61,525 nucleotides of DNA, from NCBI GenBank assembly GCA_902557415.1, contig CACEAA010000006.1, positions 1 to 61,525 on the forward strand, in the 5' to 3' direction. The position numbers were made by a program, and so were the translations under genes. Positions 1 to 9,257 of the stretch are shown here, one piece after another. This DNA comes from an uncultured Pseudomonadota bacterium (lineage in GTDB: Bacteria > Pseudomonadota > Gammaproteobacteria > Ga0077536). Position 1 is the first letter of the stretch. Each line of letters opens with the position of its first letter. Under the pieces are notes generated by a model. That model saw only the letters and a list, made by a program, of their open reading frames with translations, searched no databases and had not been told where the DNA came from.

Positions 1-500
1 TGGGAAGTAACAACGTTCAAGACGAAGGTGCCTGTTTTATAGCGCCAGATGCTTCTGTTATTGGAAATGTCCGCTTAAAACATAATGCGAGCATCTGGTT
101 CGGGGTTGTTATACGGGGCGATAATGACCTCATCACTATCGGAAAAAATTCCAATGTGCAGGATTTATCGGTTTTGCATACCGATCCAGGTTGTCCTTTA
201 ACAATTGGGTCTAATTGCACTATAGGACATAAAGTCATGCTACATGGATGCACTATTGGGGATAACTCACTGATAGGAATAAATGCTGTTATTTTGAACG
301 GTGCTACAATTGGAAAAAACTGCCTGATCGGCGCAGGAGCACTGATCACTGAAGGGAAAACGATACCTGATGGTAGCCTCGTGCTTGGCTCGCCTGGAAA
401 AGTCGCTCGAGAACTATCGGCGACCCAAATAGCAAATCTCACCGCATCCGCTGAAGGCTACGTTAAAAACGGAAAACGTTTTTCTGCAGAGTTATCCTAG
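1..500 (+). CDS. Gamma-carbonic anhydrase family (YrdA-like) hexapeptide protein, 5' partial
   Basis: The reading frame is open from base 3, with its start upstream of the window, so about 165 C-terminal residues are present. The protein is a left-handed beta-helix of hexapeptide repeats (for example [32 protein letters not shown]). It keeps the family's metal-ligand pattern: one His in VLHTD and two in GHKVMLHGC. It ends in a short helical tail. The family includes YrdA/PaaY and gamma-carbonic anhydrases; many members bind zinc with unproven activity, so the substrate is left open. It converges on the acyl-CoA dehydrogenase across 46 bases. Confidence 0.9.
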   Translation, partial: GSNNVQDEGACFIAPDASVIGNVRLKHNASIWFGVVIRGDNDLITIGKNSNVQDLSVLHTDPGCPLTIGSNCTIGHKVMLHGCTIGDNSLIGINAVILNGATIGKNCLIGAGALITEGKTIPDGSLVLGSPGKVARELSATQIANLTASAEGYVKNGKRFSAELS

Positions 501-546
501 AGATATAAGCTAAATTTAGAACCACTACTTATCAAAAAAGCTCCAA

Positions 547-1758
547 TCAGTGGTCGGAAGCGTAGCGATTAATAATTTGTTTGCCTAACGCCATCATATG
601 GACTTGATCAGGACCATCCGCCTGTCGGCACCATCTCGCGTAGTTAAATGCCTCCGCCATGCAATAATCACCCGTCAGGCCTCCGGCACCGTGTATTTGC
701 ATACATCGATCGATGACAGTTTGTGCCATGAGAGGTACCGTGATTTTTGCCGCCGCTATAAAATCCATCGCGCTTTTCGCACCTAGTTCATCCATCTTAG
801 TGGCGGTTTTCATCGTTAGTAACCGTGCCTGTTCTATTTCACAAAATGACTTAGCGATATCTTCTCTAATTGATTGATGTTGAGAGAGTGTTTTACCAAA
901 AGTCGAACGGGAGACTGTTCGCTTACAGGCAAGCTCTAGAGCCCTCTGTGCGCCACCAATTAGTCGCATGCAGTGATGGATCCTTCCAGGCCCCAGTCGA
1001 CCTTGAGCGATCTCGAATCCGCGCCCCTCACCAAGTAAAATATTTTCGACCGGAACTCGCACATTATCAAACCTAACCTCAGCATGCCCCTGAGGTGCAT
1101 CATCGTAGCCTAATGTGGTTAACGGTCTAGTTATAACGAGTCCATCAGTATCTTTAGGAACTAAAATTTGGCTTTGTTGCAGATGCCGATTAGGATTCTC
1201 TGGATCGGTTTTCCCCATGACGATAAAGATTTTGGTCCTCTCAAACATGGCGCCAGTGATAAACCACTTTAAACCATTAATCACATACTCATTACCGTCA
1301 CGCACAATTGAGGTTTGTACGTTAGTAGCATCGCTTGAGGCAACATCCGGCTCGGTCATAGCAAAAGAGGAACGTATTTCTCCGGCTAAGAGAGGCTGCA
1401 ACCAGTCAGCTTTTTGCTGTTCTGTAGCATATTTTATAAAAACCTCCATATTTCCTGTATCTGGGGCATTGCAATTAAATACTTCTGAACTCCAATAAAC
1501 ACGGCCCATGATTTCAGCAAGCGGGGCATATTCTGCATTGCTTAGTCCGCCATGGTCCTTTGGCATAAATAGGTTCCATAAGCCCTGTTCTTTGGCTAAG
1601 GCCTTCAGCTCTTCAACAAGAGGGATAGTAGAAAATCTATCTTCGAGGCCTGATAATTCTTCGTGATACCGATGTTCGTTAGGATAAACGTGCTGTCCCA
1701 TGAACTGTTCTAACTGAAGCTTTAATTCATCCGTCGATGCGGTAATATTCGCGTACAT
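547..1758 (-). CDS. Acyl-CoA dehydrogenase, ACAD10/11-like
   Basis: This 403-residue flavoprotein would insert the alpha,beta double bond into an acyl-CoA and pass electrons to ETF. The three usual parts are visible: a helical N-terminal domain (about 1-125), a beta-barrel middle domain starting with FAMTEPDVASSDATN (about 132-146), and a C-terminal helical domain with RSTFGKTLSQHQ (about 285) and IHGAGGL. The ADGPDQVH stretch near residue 380 resembles the ACAD10/11 subgroup, in which an acidic residue there acts as base. It is divergent from the DMFase-like operon, with 168 bases between them, so co-regulation is possible but not shown. Acyl chain specificity cannot be read from the sequence. 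Confidence 0.93.
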   Translation of the reverse strand: MYANITASTDELKLQLEQFMGQHVYPNEHRYHEELSGLEDRFSTIPLVEELKALAKEQGLWNLFMPKDHGGLSNAEYAPLAEIMGRVYWSSEVFNCNAPDTGNMEVFIKYATEQQKADWLQPLLAGEIRSSFAMTEPDVASSDATNVQTSIVRDGNEYVINGLKWFITGAMFERTKIFIVMGKTDPENPNRHLQQSQILVPKDTDGLVITRPLTTLGYDDAPQGHAEVRFDNVRVPVENILLGEGRGFEIAQGRLGPGRIHHCMRLIGGAQRALELACKRTVSRSTFGKTLSQHQSIREDIAKSFCEIEQARLLTMKTATKMDELGAKSAMDFIAAAKITVPLMAQTVIDRCMQIHGAGGLTGDYCMAEAFNYARWCRQADGPDQVHMMALGKQIINRYASDH

Positions 1759-1926
1759 AAACTTTTCCCGTAAAATTTTTCGAATATTTTACCTCTAATT
1801 TGCATTCGTTGGTATTTCAATCACTATTCGCATTTACAAGAATGAAAAAAAATGATGTGATGGTACCTACTGTATTAAAAGCTTAATTTCCCCTATCAAA
1901 GATAAACAAATTCAAGGTAACGGCTA

Positions 1927-2349
1927 ATGGCTCAAAACAAAACATTAACTGCACTCCAGCAAAACTACGCTCTGACTGCTGTAGACGATTATGATATGCG
2001 AATGTATGTCCTGGAGCACCTGAGAGATAAAGACAAACGTAATGCGCTTATAGCGGAACATCGTCAATTTCCAAGGGGTGGGGCGACTCAACCTGGAACG
2101 CCACCGCCTTTGCAGAGCCCCGTATTAAAAAAGTTAGTCGACAAGCTAAGAATGTTCCCACAGAAGGGAAAACATACCATCGTGGAGACCATTCCTTGGA
2201 AAGAATACTCTATCGGAGTGCTGCCTGGAGCGCGAGGTAATGCGGTAAAAATTACTAAAGAAAAGTATAGTACTAGAGAAGATGCAGAGCATGCGATCTT
2301 CTGTAAAAGACTAAAATCACTGTGCGCTCATTACGAAATACGCATGTAA
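1927..2349 (+). CDS. DMFase-type small (alpha) subunit
   Basis: A 140-residue basic protein lying 23 bases before the large subunit gene. Its C-terminal half (about 75-138) has the pattern I recall for N,N-dimethylformamidase small subunits: a Leu-Arg-x-Phe-Pro segment, a Gly-Lys with hydrophobics, a Trp-Lys-x-Tyr-Ser-Ile strand, then TREDAEHAIFCKRL, which parallels the TEEEAMHAVFLRR region of the known subunit. In characterised DMFases the small subunit lies beside and stabilises the catalytic subunit. The N-terminal part (charged, HLRDKDKR) is less conserved. An AAGG lies about 9 bases before the ATG. The assignment rests on remembered family features plus gene order, not on a search. Confidence 0.75.
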   Translation: MAQNKTLTALQQNYALTAVDDYDMRMYVLEHLRDKDKRNALIAEHRQFPRGGATQPGTPPPLQSPVLKKLVDKLRMFPQKGKHTIVETIPWKEYSIGVLPGARGNAVKITKEKYSTREDAEHAIFCKRLKSLCAHYEIRM

Positions 2350-2372
2350 AAAATAAAGTAGGGAGCAAGTAA

Positions 2373-4781
2373 ATGAAACAAAATTCAATGTTGCGTATCA
2401 CGGGGTATTCTGATCAATGCTCGGTGGAGCCTGGAGATGAAATCACCTTCTACGTTCATAGTGAATTTGGTGAACCGTATCAATCAGATATTGTTCGACT
2501 GATCAACGGCGATACCAACCCTGAAGGTCCTGGATTCAAGGAAAAAGTATTTCGTACGAGCGTCAACGGAAAGTACAAAGGGGCAAATCAGCCACTTATG
2601 GCCGGCAGCTACATTTTGGGCCCTCAAAGTGAGCTATTTGATTTAGAAAGTCTGACTATGTGTGCCTATATCTATCCTACAACGCCAGTTATTGATACAG
2701 AGGGCGTCGCGGTTGGAGAACAAGCTCTGTTAGGAAAGTGGGACGACTCCAAAAAAGTAGGCTACGGGCTATTTATTAACGACGCAGGGGCGCTGGAATT
2801 TAAAATTGGAAAGGGTCGAGGAAAAATAGAAACCTTTAGCACCAAAAAGGCAATGATGCGGAAAGTCTGGTACAAAGTCATGGTCAGTTATGACGCGAGT
2901 AACGGGAAAGGCTTTATCTGTCAGGTACCTTACTTAACTGCTACAAACGGAGGTCATGGACCGAGCATGCTGCATCCTCGGTCAGATACTGAGGCGGAGA
3001 AAAATTTTAAAGTAAAAAATGGACCGGCAAAAATAACGTCAGCACCATTTATGATGGCCTCTAGTGCAAAAGACCCCGACTGTGGACGAACTGTTTCAGG
3101 TGCGCACTATAGCCAGCTCGCCGAGCCATGGACTATTCCAGAGCATACTCAAAAATATAACGGTAAAATAGATCGACCACGTATAACTAACCGCGCCTTA
3201 AGCAGAGCCGAAATCGAGCTGATAATGGGTGCCCCAAGAATGGAAGCTATTCCAACAGAGCTTAGAGAGAGCGTAATTGCTGCGTGGGATTTTAGCGCCA
3301 ATATACGTGATAATGCGGCCTCTACGCACATCGTAGATATGGGACCTCATAGACTACATGGAGTGGCAATTAACTTGCCCGTGCGAGGTACACCGGGACA
3401 CAACTGGTCCTCACACTTCATGAGTTTTATCCACGGGCCACAAGAATACGGAGCTATTCACTTTCATGATGAGACCGTTGACGATGCTCGTTGGCGACCT
3501 AGTTTCACTATGAAAATTCCTGATAGGATGGTTAGCGGCGTTTACGCTGCTCGCTTAAGGGTAAAAGGCCAATCAACACCTGAATACGAAGACTACATCC
3601 CGTTTTTTGTCAGGCCGCCCAAAGGAACTACCACGGCAAAAATTGCACTCATTATGCCAACTCATAGTTACATGGCTTACGCCAACGATAATCTCAGCGT
3701 AAACTCTGTTGTAGCGCAATTGCTAACAGGACAAGTACCTCTGCTGCAGCCAGGTGATTTACTTCTAAATCAAGAAAGAGGTTACGGGCTTGGTACTTAT
3801 GCATCCTATCGTGATGGCTGGGGCGTCAATGTTTCGTCAAGACTTCGCCCAATCCTTAATATGCGACCAAAGTATCTGCATGTACTATCGCCATCCATTT
3901 GGCAGTTTAATGCCGATCTGCATTTAGTTGATTGGCTGCACGAACTCGATTATGACGTCGACATCTATACAGACGAAGACGTTCAGAGAGAAGGCGTAGA
4001 TCTTTTAAACCGTTATCCAATCGTATTAACAGGACACCATCCGGAATATATCTCTGAAGAGCAAATGGATGCTTATCATGACTACCAATTACAGGGAGGA
4101 AGATTCTTATATTTAGCTGCTAACGGCTTTTATTGGATCACTGTGCCGCATCCTGACAACCCAAATATTGTGGAAGTTAGAAAAGGTGATAACGGAACTC
4201 GCGCCTGGACTATTAATCCAGGAGAGTACTGCAATGCTTTCGACGGAAAGCATGGCGGACTCTGGCGAGTGAGAGGTCGAGCGATGAGTAAATTATTAGG
4301 CGTCACTTTTACCTCGTTTGGATTAACCTACTCGTCGTACTATCGCAGAGCTCCCGATAGTGAGCTACCTGAATGTAAATGGATAATGAAAGGGATCGGG
4401 TCCGACGAAGTCATCGGTAATTTTGGTCTTGTCGGCGGAGGTGCTGCAGGATTGGAACTTGACCGGTATGATTTAGAACTAGGGACTCCAAATAGAGCCT
4501 ATCTTCTCGCTCACTCTGAGGGACATAATGATATTTTTGTGTCTGTTACGGAAGAATCGACATTCAATGCGAGAGGATATACTCAAGGCGGTACTGGCGA
4601 CAATAATCCCTGGACGCGTGCCGATATTGTCTACTATAAAACACCCAATGACGGCGCTGTATTTTCGGTAGGTTCGATGTCATGGTGTGGTTCTTTGCAG
4701 CACAATGATTATAAAAACAACGTTTCGCAAATTATGCAGAACGTTCTAAACGGATTCTTAAAATCAGGGGCGCTGCCTTGA
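2373..4781 (+). CDS. DMFase-type large (beta) subunit, iron-dependent amidohydrolase
   Basis: This 802-residue protein has the two-part layout of N,N-dimethylformamidase large subunits. The N-terminal half contains a concanavalin/LamG-like beta-sandwich (about 85-290), and the C-terminal half is the DMFase catalytic domain (about 410-800). The predicted mononuclear iron ligands are Tyr436 (in YMAYAND), Tyr476 (in GLGTYASY) and Glu558 (in GHHPEYIS). Their overall spacing of 122 residues equals that of the Tyr399/Tyr440/Glu521 site I recall for the Paracoccus enzyme. The LAANGFYW motif of the family is at about 587. The expected reaction is hydrolysis of an amide C-N bond, but the substrate is unknown. 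There is no signal peptide. A GGGAG sits 7 bases before the ATG. The gene is slightly longer than the roughly 760 residues of known enzymes. Confidence 0.93.
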   Translation: MKQNSMLRITGYSDQCSVEPGDEITFYVHSEFGEPYQSDIVRLINGDTNPEGPGFKEKVFRTSVNGKYKGANQPLMAGSYILGPQSELFDLESLTMCAYIYPTTPVIDTEGVAVGEQALLGKWDDSKKVGYGLFINDAGALEFKIGKGRGKIETFSTKKAMMRKVWYKVMVSYDASNGKGFICQVPYLTATNGGHGPSMLHPRSDTEAEKNFKVKNGPAKITSAPFMMASSAKDPDCGRTVSGAHYSQLAEPWTIPEHTQKYNGKIDRPRITNRALSRAEIELIMGAPRMEAIPTELRESVIAAWDFSANIRDNAASTHIVDMGPHRLHGVAINLPVRGTPGHNWSSHFMSFIHGPQEYGAIHFHDETVDDARWRPSFTMKIPDRMVSGVYAARLRVKGQSTPEYEDYIPFFVRPPKGTTTAKIALIMPTHSYMAYANDNLSVNSVVAQLLTGQVPLLQPGDLLLNQERGYGLGTYASYRDGWGVNVSSRLRPILNMRPKYLHVLSPSIWQFNADLHLVDWLHELDYDVDIYTDEDVQREGVDLLNRYPIVLTGHHPEYISEEQMDAYHDYQLQGGRFLYLAANGFYWITVPHPDNPNIVEVRKGDNGTRAWTINPGEYCNAFDGKHGGLWRVRGRAMSKLLGVTFTSFGLTYSSYYRRAPDSELPECKWIMKGIGSDEVIGNFGLVGGGAAGLELDRYDLELGTPNRAYLLAHSEGHNDIFVSVTEESTFNARGYTQGGTGDNNPWTRADIVYYKTPNDGAVFSVGSMSWCGSLQHNDYKNNVSQIMQNVLNGFLKSGALP

Positions 4782-5194
4782 GAAAAGAAGAAAAAGAGGT
4801 CGAACTGGAACGAGATCACTATTGGTGGCTCCACCCAGCACTTAGAGGACAAGAGTCGATGGGTAGCGATGTCGAGGGAGCTCTTCCATGGCAGTGGGAA
4901 GAAACGGCTGAATTCGAAAGTACTGAACACCTTGAAACGATCGATCCCAACGGCCCCTACGCCGACTTTGCAAAACTTTTGTACAAACTTAATGGCTACA
5001 AGCCAGGCCCAGTTACCGGCTGGTATATAGTCTTATCTCCAAAAAAAGGACAGTACGCAGTAGGCCAACTTTGCGTCGATCCGAACGTACCCGTAATTCT
5101 TTTCAAAGACAAGGTCTTTGCTACTGAAAGTGAAGCACGTGAGGCAGCCACCGTCCTGAAACAAGCTCACCCGGGACTGATCCATACAAGCTAG
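4778..5194 (+). CDS. Second DMFase small-subunit-like protein
   Basis: A 138-residue protein starting with TTG in a TTGA overlap with the large subunit stop, which suggests translational coupling. The N-terminal 60 residues are acidic and Trp-rich (DHYWWLHPALRG, LPWQWEETAEF). Residues about 66-130 repeat the architecture of the upstream small subunit: a K-L segment, a Gly followed by an Ile-Val strand, a Tyr-Ala-Val-Gly strand, then KDKVFATESEAREAATVLK, comparable to STREDAEHAIFCKRLK. I infer a diverged paralogue of the small subunit. Its role (third subunit, substrate gate or assembly factor) is unknown. Weak overall identity keeps confidence moderate. Confidence 0.7.
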   Translation: MRKEEKEVELERDHYWWLHPALRGQESMGSDVEGALPWQWEETAEFESTEHLETIDPNGPYADFAKLLYKLNGYKPGPVTGWYIVLSPKKGQYAVGQLCVDPNVPVILFKDKVFATESEAREAATVLKQAHPGLIHTS

Positions 5195-5221
5195 CCTCAA
5201 TTTACAAAAACCGACAATCGA

Positions 5222-6469
5222 ATGAGTAAACAGCGACGTTTTTGGGCACTTGTCTCTCTAATTATAGCCGGCGAACTAATATTCAGCCTGCCGTTCCATG
5301 TCCCCCGCTATTTCCGACCCTCCTTGCTTGAAGCATTTAATCTAACAAACACCTCTCTTGGAGATGTCTTTGCCATCTACGGAATAACGGCAATCCTAGC
5401 TTATTCCCCTGGCGGAATTCTCGCTGATCGCTTCGATCCCAAGCGTCTCATCATAGTGTCCCTAATTTTAACAGCTGTAGGAGGGATCTATTTTTCCACC
5501 ATACCCGATGCTTTCAATCTTGGCATTCTTTACGGGTATTGGGGATTTACCACCATATTCTTATTTTGGGCTGGCTTAATGCGAGCCACAAGAACCTGGG
5601 GAGGGGATACTTCGCAAGGAAAAGCTTTCGGCTTTTTAGACGGTGGGCGTGGTCTGATAGCAGCTATCTTTGCGAGTGTCGGGGTGTGGCTTTTCTCTAG
5701 CGCGCTCCCACCGACAGATCTCATTGAAGTGGCTGAAAGAAAATCAGCTCTGACCATTGTTATCCTCTCCTACAGCCTAGCAACCGCTATGGCGGCACTA
5801 CTTGTTCTTATATGTCTCCCAACTCAAATCAGAAGCAATGTCCCTGATTCAATGCCGAAGAATACTCTGCTGACTGTGCTAAGTAGACCAGTAGTTTGGT
5901 TAAAAGCATTAATTATCTTCTGCGCATACTGCGGTTATAAAGGTCTTGATAATTATGGTCTTTACGTGCACGAAGTCTTGAGACTAAGTGAAATAGAATC
6001 CGCAAAATTCATGGCATACATGGCGTTCCTGAGACCAGTGGCAGCCGTGCTTGCGGGATTTCTAGCTGACCGGTTTCTAGCGAGTAGTGTTATAAAATGG
6101 TCATTTCTGTTGTCATCAGGCGGCTACATCGGCAATGTAATTGTGAACGGACAAATCGCTCTAGCCAACATTATATTTGTCACACTTATCATCACTTTTC
6201 TCACAGTGTTTGCATTACGGGGCGTTTACTTCGCACTTTTAGCAGAAACCCAGACCCCCACTAGATTGACTGGAACTACTGTGGGGATAATATCAGTGAT
6301 AGGGTACAGCCCTGACATATTTTTTTCACCATTAGCGGGTAGGATCCTAGATGCATTTCCAGGGGCTCAGGGTTATACGTATTATTTTTCTCTGCTAACC
6401 TTGTTATCGCTAACTGGATTACTTACTACTATTATTTTAATCAAAAAAATCAGCAAAGGGCGAGTATGA
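5222..6469 (+). CDS. MFS transporter
   Basis: This 415-residue membrane protein has about 12 hydrophobic segments in two halves, which fits the major facilitator superfamily. The loop after helix 2 carries the family motif A variant GGILADRFDPKR (about 66-77), and a related GFLADRF lies in the second half near 280. It follows the second small-subunit-like gene by 27 bases and overlaps the next dehydrogenase gene by 4 bases (ATGA), so it belongs to the same operon. The context suggests uptake, or possibly export, of the amide substrate or its product. The substrate cannot be deduced from the sequence. Confidence 0.9.
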   Translation: MSKQRRFWALVSLIIAGELIFSLPFHVPRYFRPSLLEAFNLTNTSLGDVFAIYGITAILAYSPGGILADRFDPKRLIIVSLILTAVGGIYFSTIPDAFNLGILYGYWGFTTIFLFWAGLMRATRTWGGDTSQGKAFGFLDGGRGLIAAIFASVGVWLFSSALPPTDLIEVAERKSALTIVILSYSLATAMAALLVLICLPTQIRSNVPDSMPKNTLLTVLSRPVVWLKALIIFCAYCGYKGLDNYGLYVHEVLRLSEIESAKFMAYMAFLRPVAAVLAGFLADRFLASSVIKWSFLLSSGGYIGNVIVNGQIALANIIFVTLIITFLTVFALRGVYFALLAETQTPTRLTGTTVGIISVIGYSPDIFFSPLAGRILDAFPGAQGYTYYFSLLTLLSLTGLLTTIILIKKISKGRV

Positions 6470-7197
6470 AAAATAAAATATGTGCGATTATTGGCGCAGG
6501 CCAAGGGTTAGGACAGGCCCTGGCCCGACGTTTTGCCAAAGGAGGCTACACGCTAGCGCTAATCACTCGATCGCAAGAAGGCGGCTCAGCAGCACTTGTC
6601 GCAGCTCAAGAAGCAGCGCCAGAGCTAGCGCATGAGTATTATCAAGCGGATGCTACCAAGCCAAAGGAGTTAGAAGACACCCTAAAAGGAATTATCCTGA
6701 GCAAAGGCGATATTACTACTCTGATATACAACGTAAGAGGTGGCTATGCCCCTAATGACCCGCTAGACATGTCCTATAACGACGTTGAATCTATATTAAA
6801 TCTTGAAGTGGTAGGTGCATTCGCAGCAGCTAAATCTGTGCTCCCTGATATGCTAACCAAATCAAGCGGAAATATAATATTCTCCAGTGCAACAGCGGCC
6901 TTCCGCGGATCCGGTACAAATCCCCTGTACGCAATCGGCAAATTTGGTCTACGTGGTCTCTCGCAGAGCTTAGCCAAAGCCTACGGCAAAAACGGCGTAC
7001 ATGTGACCCACGTTCGGCTGGACTGTGAGTTAGATGTACCTGATGTTCGACAATGGATGGGCGACGAATTTGATATTGATAAAACCAGTAATGTTGATGA
7101 TGTTGCAGAGACCTATTGGTGGACACACGAGCAACCAAAATCTGCTTGGAGTAACGAAATTGAGATCCGCCCCTACTCCGAAAACTGGACTTACTAA
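6466..7197 (+). CDS. Short-chain dehydrogenase/reductase (first of two)
   Basis: A 243-residue Rossmann-fold oxidoreductase. The nucleotide-binding glycine motif is GAGQGLG (about 10-16). The catalytic Ser lies in FSSATAAF (about 142) and the catalytic Tyr and Lys in YAIGKFG (about 158-162). The usual NNAG is replaced by YNVRGG, a variation seen in divergent members. The C-terminus (EIEIRPYSENWTY) is unusual and Trp/Tyr rich. Its ATG overlaps the MFS stop codon. It would interconvert an alcohol and a carbonyl using NAD(P)H. It may act on an intermediate of the amide pathway, but no substrate is evident. Confidence 0.9.
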   Translation: MKNKICAIIGAGQGLGQALARRFAKGGYTLALITRSQEGGSAALVAAQEAAPELAHEYYQADATKPKELEDTLKGIILSKGDITTLIYNVRGGYAPNDPLDMSYNDVESILNLEVVGAFAAAKSVLPDMLTKSSGNIIFSSATAAFRGSGTNPLYAIGKFGLRGLSQSLAKAYGKNGVHVTHVRLDCELDVPDVRQWMGDEFDIDKTSNVDDVAETYWWTHEQPKSAWSNEIEIRPYSENWTY

Positions 7198-7227
7198 AAC
7201 CACTGGGACAAAAAGGAACTTTGTAAC

Positions 7228-8001
7228 GTGTCAAAAAAATTCATTGGTAAAGTAGCTGTTGTAACCGGCGCGAGCCGAGGTATCGGCAAATCAATTGCTT
7301 TGTCATTAGCCAATCAAGGCGCCCGAGTGGCCTGTACCGCGACGATTGCTGAAAATGCAGATACTACCGTAGCAGAGATTGAAGCGGCGGGCGGCCAAGC
7401 GATGTCTATCGGGTGCCGAGTAGAAGATCCGGATATGGTTAAAGACTCGTTTGCTTTAATTCATCAAAACTATGGTTCCGTTGACATACTTGTTAACAAT
7501 GCAGGGATCTCAAAACCTATGCTGACCATGGAAATGAGTGAAGAAAACTGGGACATCCACATGGATATCAACTGTAAATCTATTTTTTTGTGCTCCCAAG
7601 CAGTGGCGCATCAAATGAAAGAAAATGGAGGTGGATGTATCATTAATATCGGCTCTATTCTTGGTCAAAATGCCTTTCCAGCCACGCTAGGTTACTGTGC
7701 CTCGAAGGCTGCCGTTGATCAAATGACAAAAGTCATGGCTATAGAATGGGCACGATTTGGTATTCGCGTAAATTGTATTTCACCTGGCTACATTAGGACC
7801 GAGTTAATTGATCAGCTTGCTCGGGAGGGGAAATTAAAACTATCTGACCTAGAAAGGCGAACGCCCCAAAGAAGGCTAGGAACAGGCGCAGATGTCGCTA
7901 ATGCAGTAAATTTTGTTGCGAGCGAAGATGCGAACTTCATGACCGGTGAAACGCTGATAATCGATGGCGGATGGAACGCGTTCGGTTATTACCAAACTTA
8001 G
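7228..8001 (+). CDS. Short-chain dehydrogenase/reductase (second), FabG-like
   Basis: A 257-residue classical short-chain dehydrogenase. It shows TGASRGIG (about 12-19) for cofactor binding, NNAG (about 90), Ser in NIGSILGQ (about 145), Tyr and Lys in YCASK (about 158-162) and the late GETLIIDGGW. The start is GTG. It follows the first dehydrogenase by 30 bases on the same strand. It resembles 3-oxoacyl-ACP reductases and 2-deoxy-gluconate-type dehydrogenases, but its position in the amide cluster argues for a catabolic oxidoreductase rather than fatty acid synthesis. The two dehydrogenases are clearly different in sequence, so they probably act at different steps. Confidence 0.92.
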   Translation: MSKKFIGKVAVVTGASRGIGKSIALSLANQGARVACTATIAENADTTVAEIEAAGGQAMSIGCRVEDPDMVKDSFALIHQNYGSVDILVNNAGISKPMLTMEMSEENWDIHMDINCKSIFLCSQAVAHQMKENGGGCIINIGSILGQNAFPATLGYCASKAAVDQMTKVMAIEWARFGIRVNCISPGYIRTELIDQLAREGKLKLSDLERRTPQRRLGTGADVANAVNFVASEDANFMTGETLIIDGGWNAFGYYQT

Positions 8002-8057
8002 TTTAAAGCTTTCAAAATATTGGCACATCAGCCAATTTTAGCCTATGGTATTTGTCC

Positions 8058-9224
8058 ATGACTGTAATAAAAGAAATCACGGAAAATAATTCAAAATACA
8101 TGGGCTGGCGTAAACAACTGCACTCGATACCCGAACTCGCCTATAAAGAAAACGAAACCTCTAACTTTATTGCTGAAAAACTAGAGAGTTTTGGTATTCC
8201 GATCGTCCGCGGGTTAGGCAAAACCGGATTAGTCGGAACTATAAGATCGGGAAATAGCGATCGTTCAATCGGGCTTCGAGCTGACATGGACGCTCTGCCA
8301 ATAAACGAGCTAAATACTTTCGCACACAAGTCAAAGCATGCGGGAATAATGCACGCATGCGGACATGATGGTCATTCGGCAACACTCCTTGCCGCTGCTG
8401 AGTATCTTTCTAAAAATAGAAATTTTGACGGTATCGTGCATTTTATCTTCCAACCTGCCGAAGAAGGGGAAGCTGGTGCCAAGGCCATGATAGAAGATGG
8501 GCTATTTGAAGATTTTCCCATGGAGTCAGTCTACGCGATTCATAACTGGCCCGGCCTTCCGATTGGTGAAATTGCAATGCGTAGTGGTCCAATAATGGCT
8601 GCAATGGATGTGTTTGAAATAAAAATTATTGGTAAAGGCGGCCACGCTGCATTGCCCCACTTAGTGATTGATCCTATCCCAGTTGGTTCCCAAGTAGTAC
8701 TCGCGTTACAAAATATCGTATCGAGAAATCTCAGCCCTACCGATACCGCAGTGGTATCAGTCACTCAATTTCATGCTGGAGATGCCTGGGCCGTGGTTCC
8801 CAAAGAGATCATACTAAAAGGTACCGTTCGGAGCTTCACGCCTAACGTTCAAAAATTGATAGAACAACGTATGAAAGAAATAACTTCAGGGATTTGTACC
8901 GCGAGTAATTGCGATTTCAATTGGTGGTATGAAAAGCGATTTCCCCCGACAGTTAACTCCTCAGCAGAAACCGAGCTGGCAGCAAAAGCTGCACGGTCAG
9001 TATGCGGAAACGAATCAGTAAACGCTAACGTAGAAATGGTAACCGGCTCTGAAGATTTTGGTTATATGCTGCAAGAAAAACCCGGATGCTATGCGTTCCT
9101 TGGTAACGGGCCAGGCGAAGGAGGGTGCATGCTACATAGCGCACATTATGATTTTAATGATGAAATCATACCGGTGGGAGCAAGCTATTTTGTGCAATTA
9201 GTAACAGAAGAATTAAAAATTTAG
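8058..9224 (+). CDS. M20 family amidohydrolase (hippurate hydrolase/aminoacylase-like)
   Basis: This protein of about 388 residues belongs to the M20D group that cleaves N-acyl or related amide bonds. Visible motifs are MHACGHDGHSA (about 98-108), FQPAEEGEAGAKAM (about 138-151, with the catalytic Glu pair), HNWPGLP, GGHAALPH in the lid domain, and GSEDFGYM near the C-terminus, giving the usual metal-ligand set. I chose the ATG at 8058 over the upstream in-frame TTG at 8052. It gives this cluster a second, mechanistically different amidase beside the DMFase-type enzyme, which suggests stepwise hydrolysis of a compound with more than one amide. That is inference. Confidence 0.93.
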   Translation: MTVIKEITENNSKYMGWRKQLHSIPELAYKENETSNFIAEKLESFGIPIVRGLGKTGLVGTIRSGNSDRSIGLRADMDALPINELNTFAHKSKHAGIMHACGHDGHSATLLAAAEYLSKNRNFDGIVHFIFQPAEEGEAGAKAMIEDGLFEDFPMESVYAIHNWPGLPIGEIAMRSGPIMAAMDVFEIKIIGKGGHAALPHLVIDPIPVGSQVVLALQNIVSRNLSPTDTAVVSVTQFHAGDAWAVVPKEIILKGTVRSFTPNVQKLIEQRMKEITSGICTASNCDFNWWYEKRFPPTVNSSAETELAAKAARSVCGNESVNANVEMVTGSEDFGYMLQEKPGCYAFLGNGPGEGGCMLHSAHYDFNDEIIPVGASYFVQLVTEELKI

Positions 9225-9257
9225 CTTAGTACACGTCAGTACACTAAAGGAGTAGTA

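Noticed and set aside
6830-7234. 134-codon minus-strand ORF over the first dehydrogenase
   Set aside because: Antisense to a gene with full catalytic motifs; no independent family resemblance.
9228-9244. Direct repeat AGTACAC x2 with 10-base period before the NTF2-like gene
   Set aside because: Only two short copies between co-directional genes; cannot be told from chance and no regulator gene is nearby.
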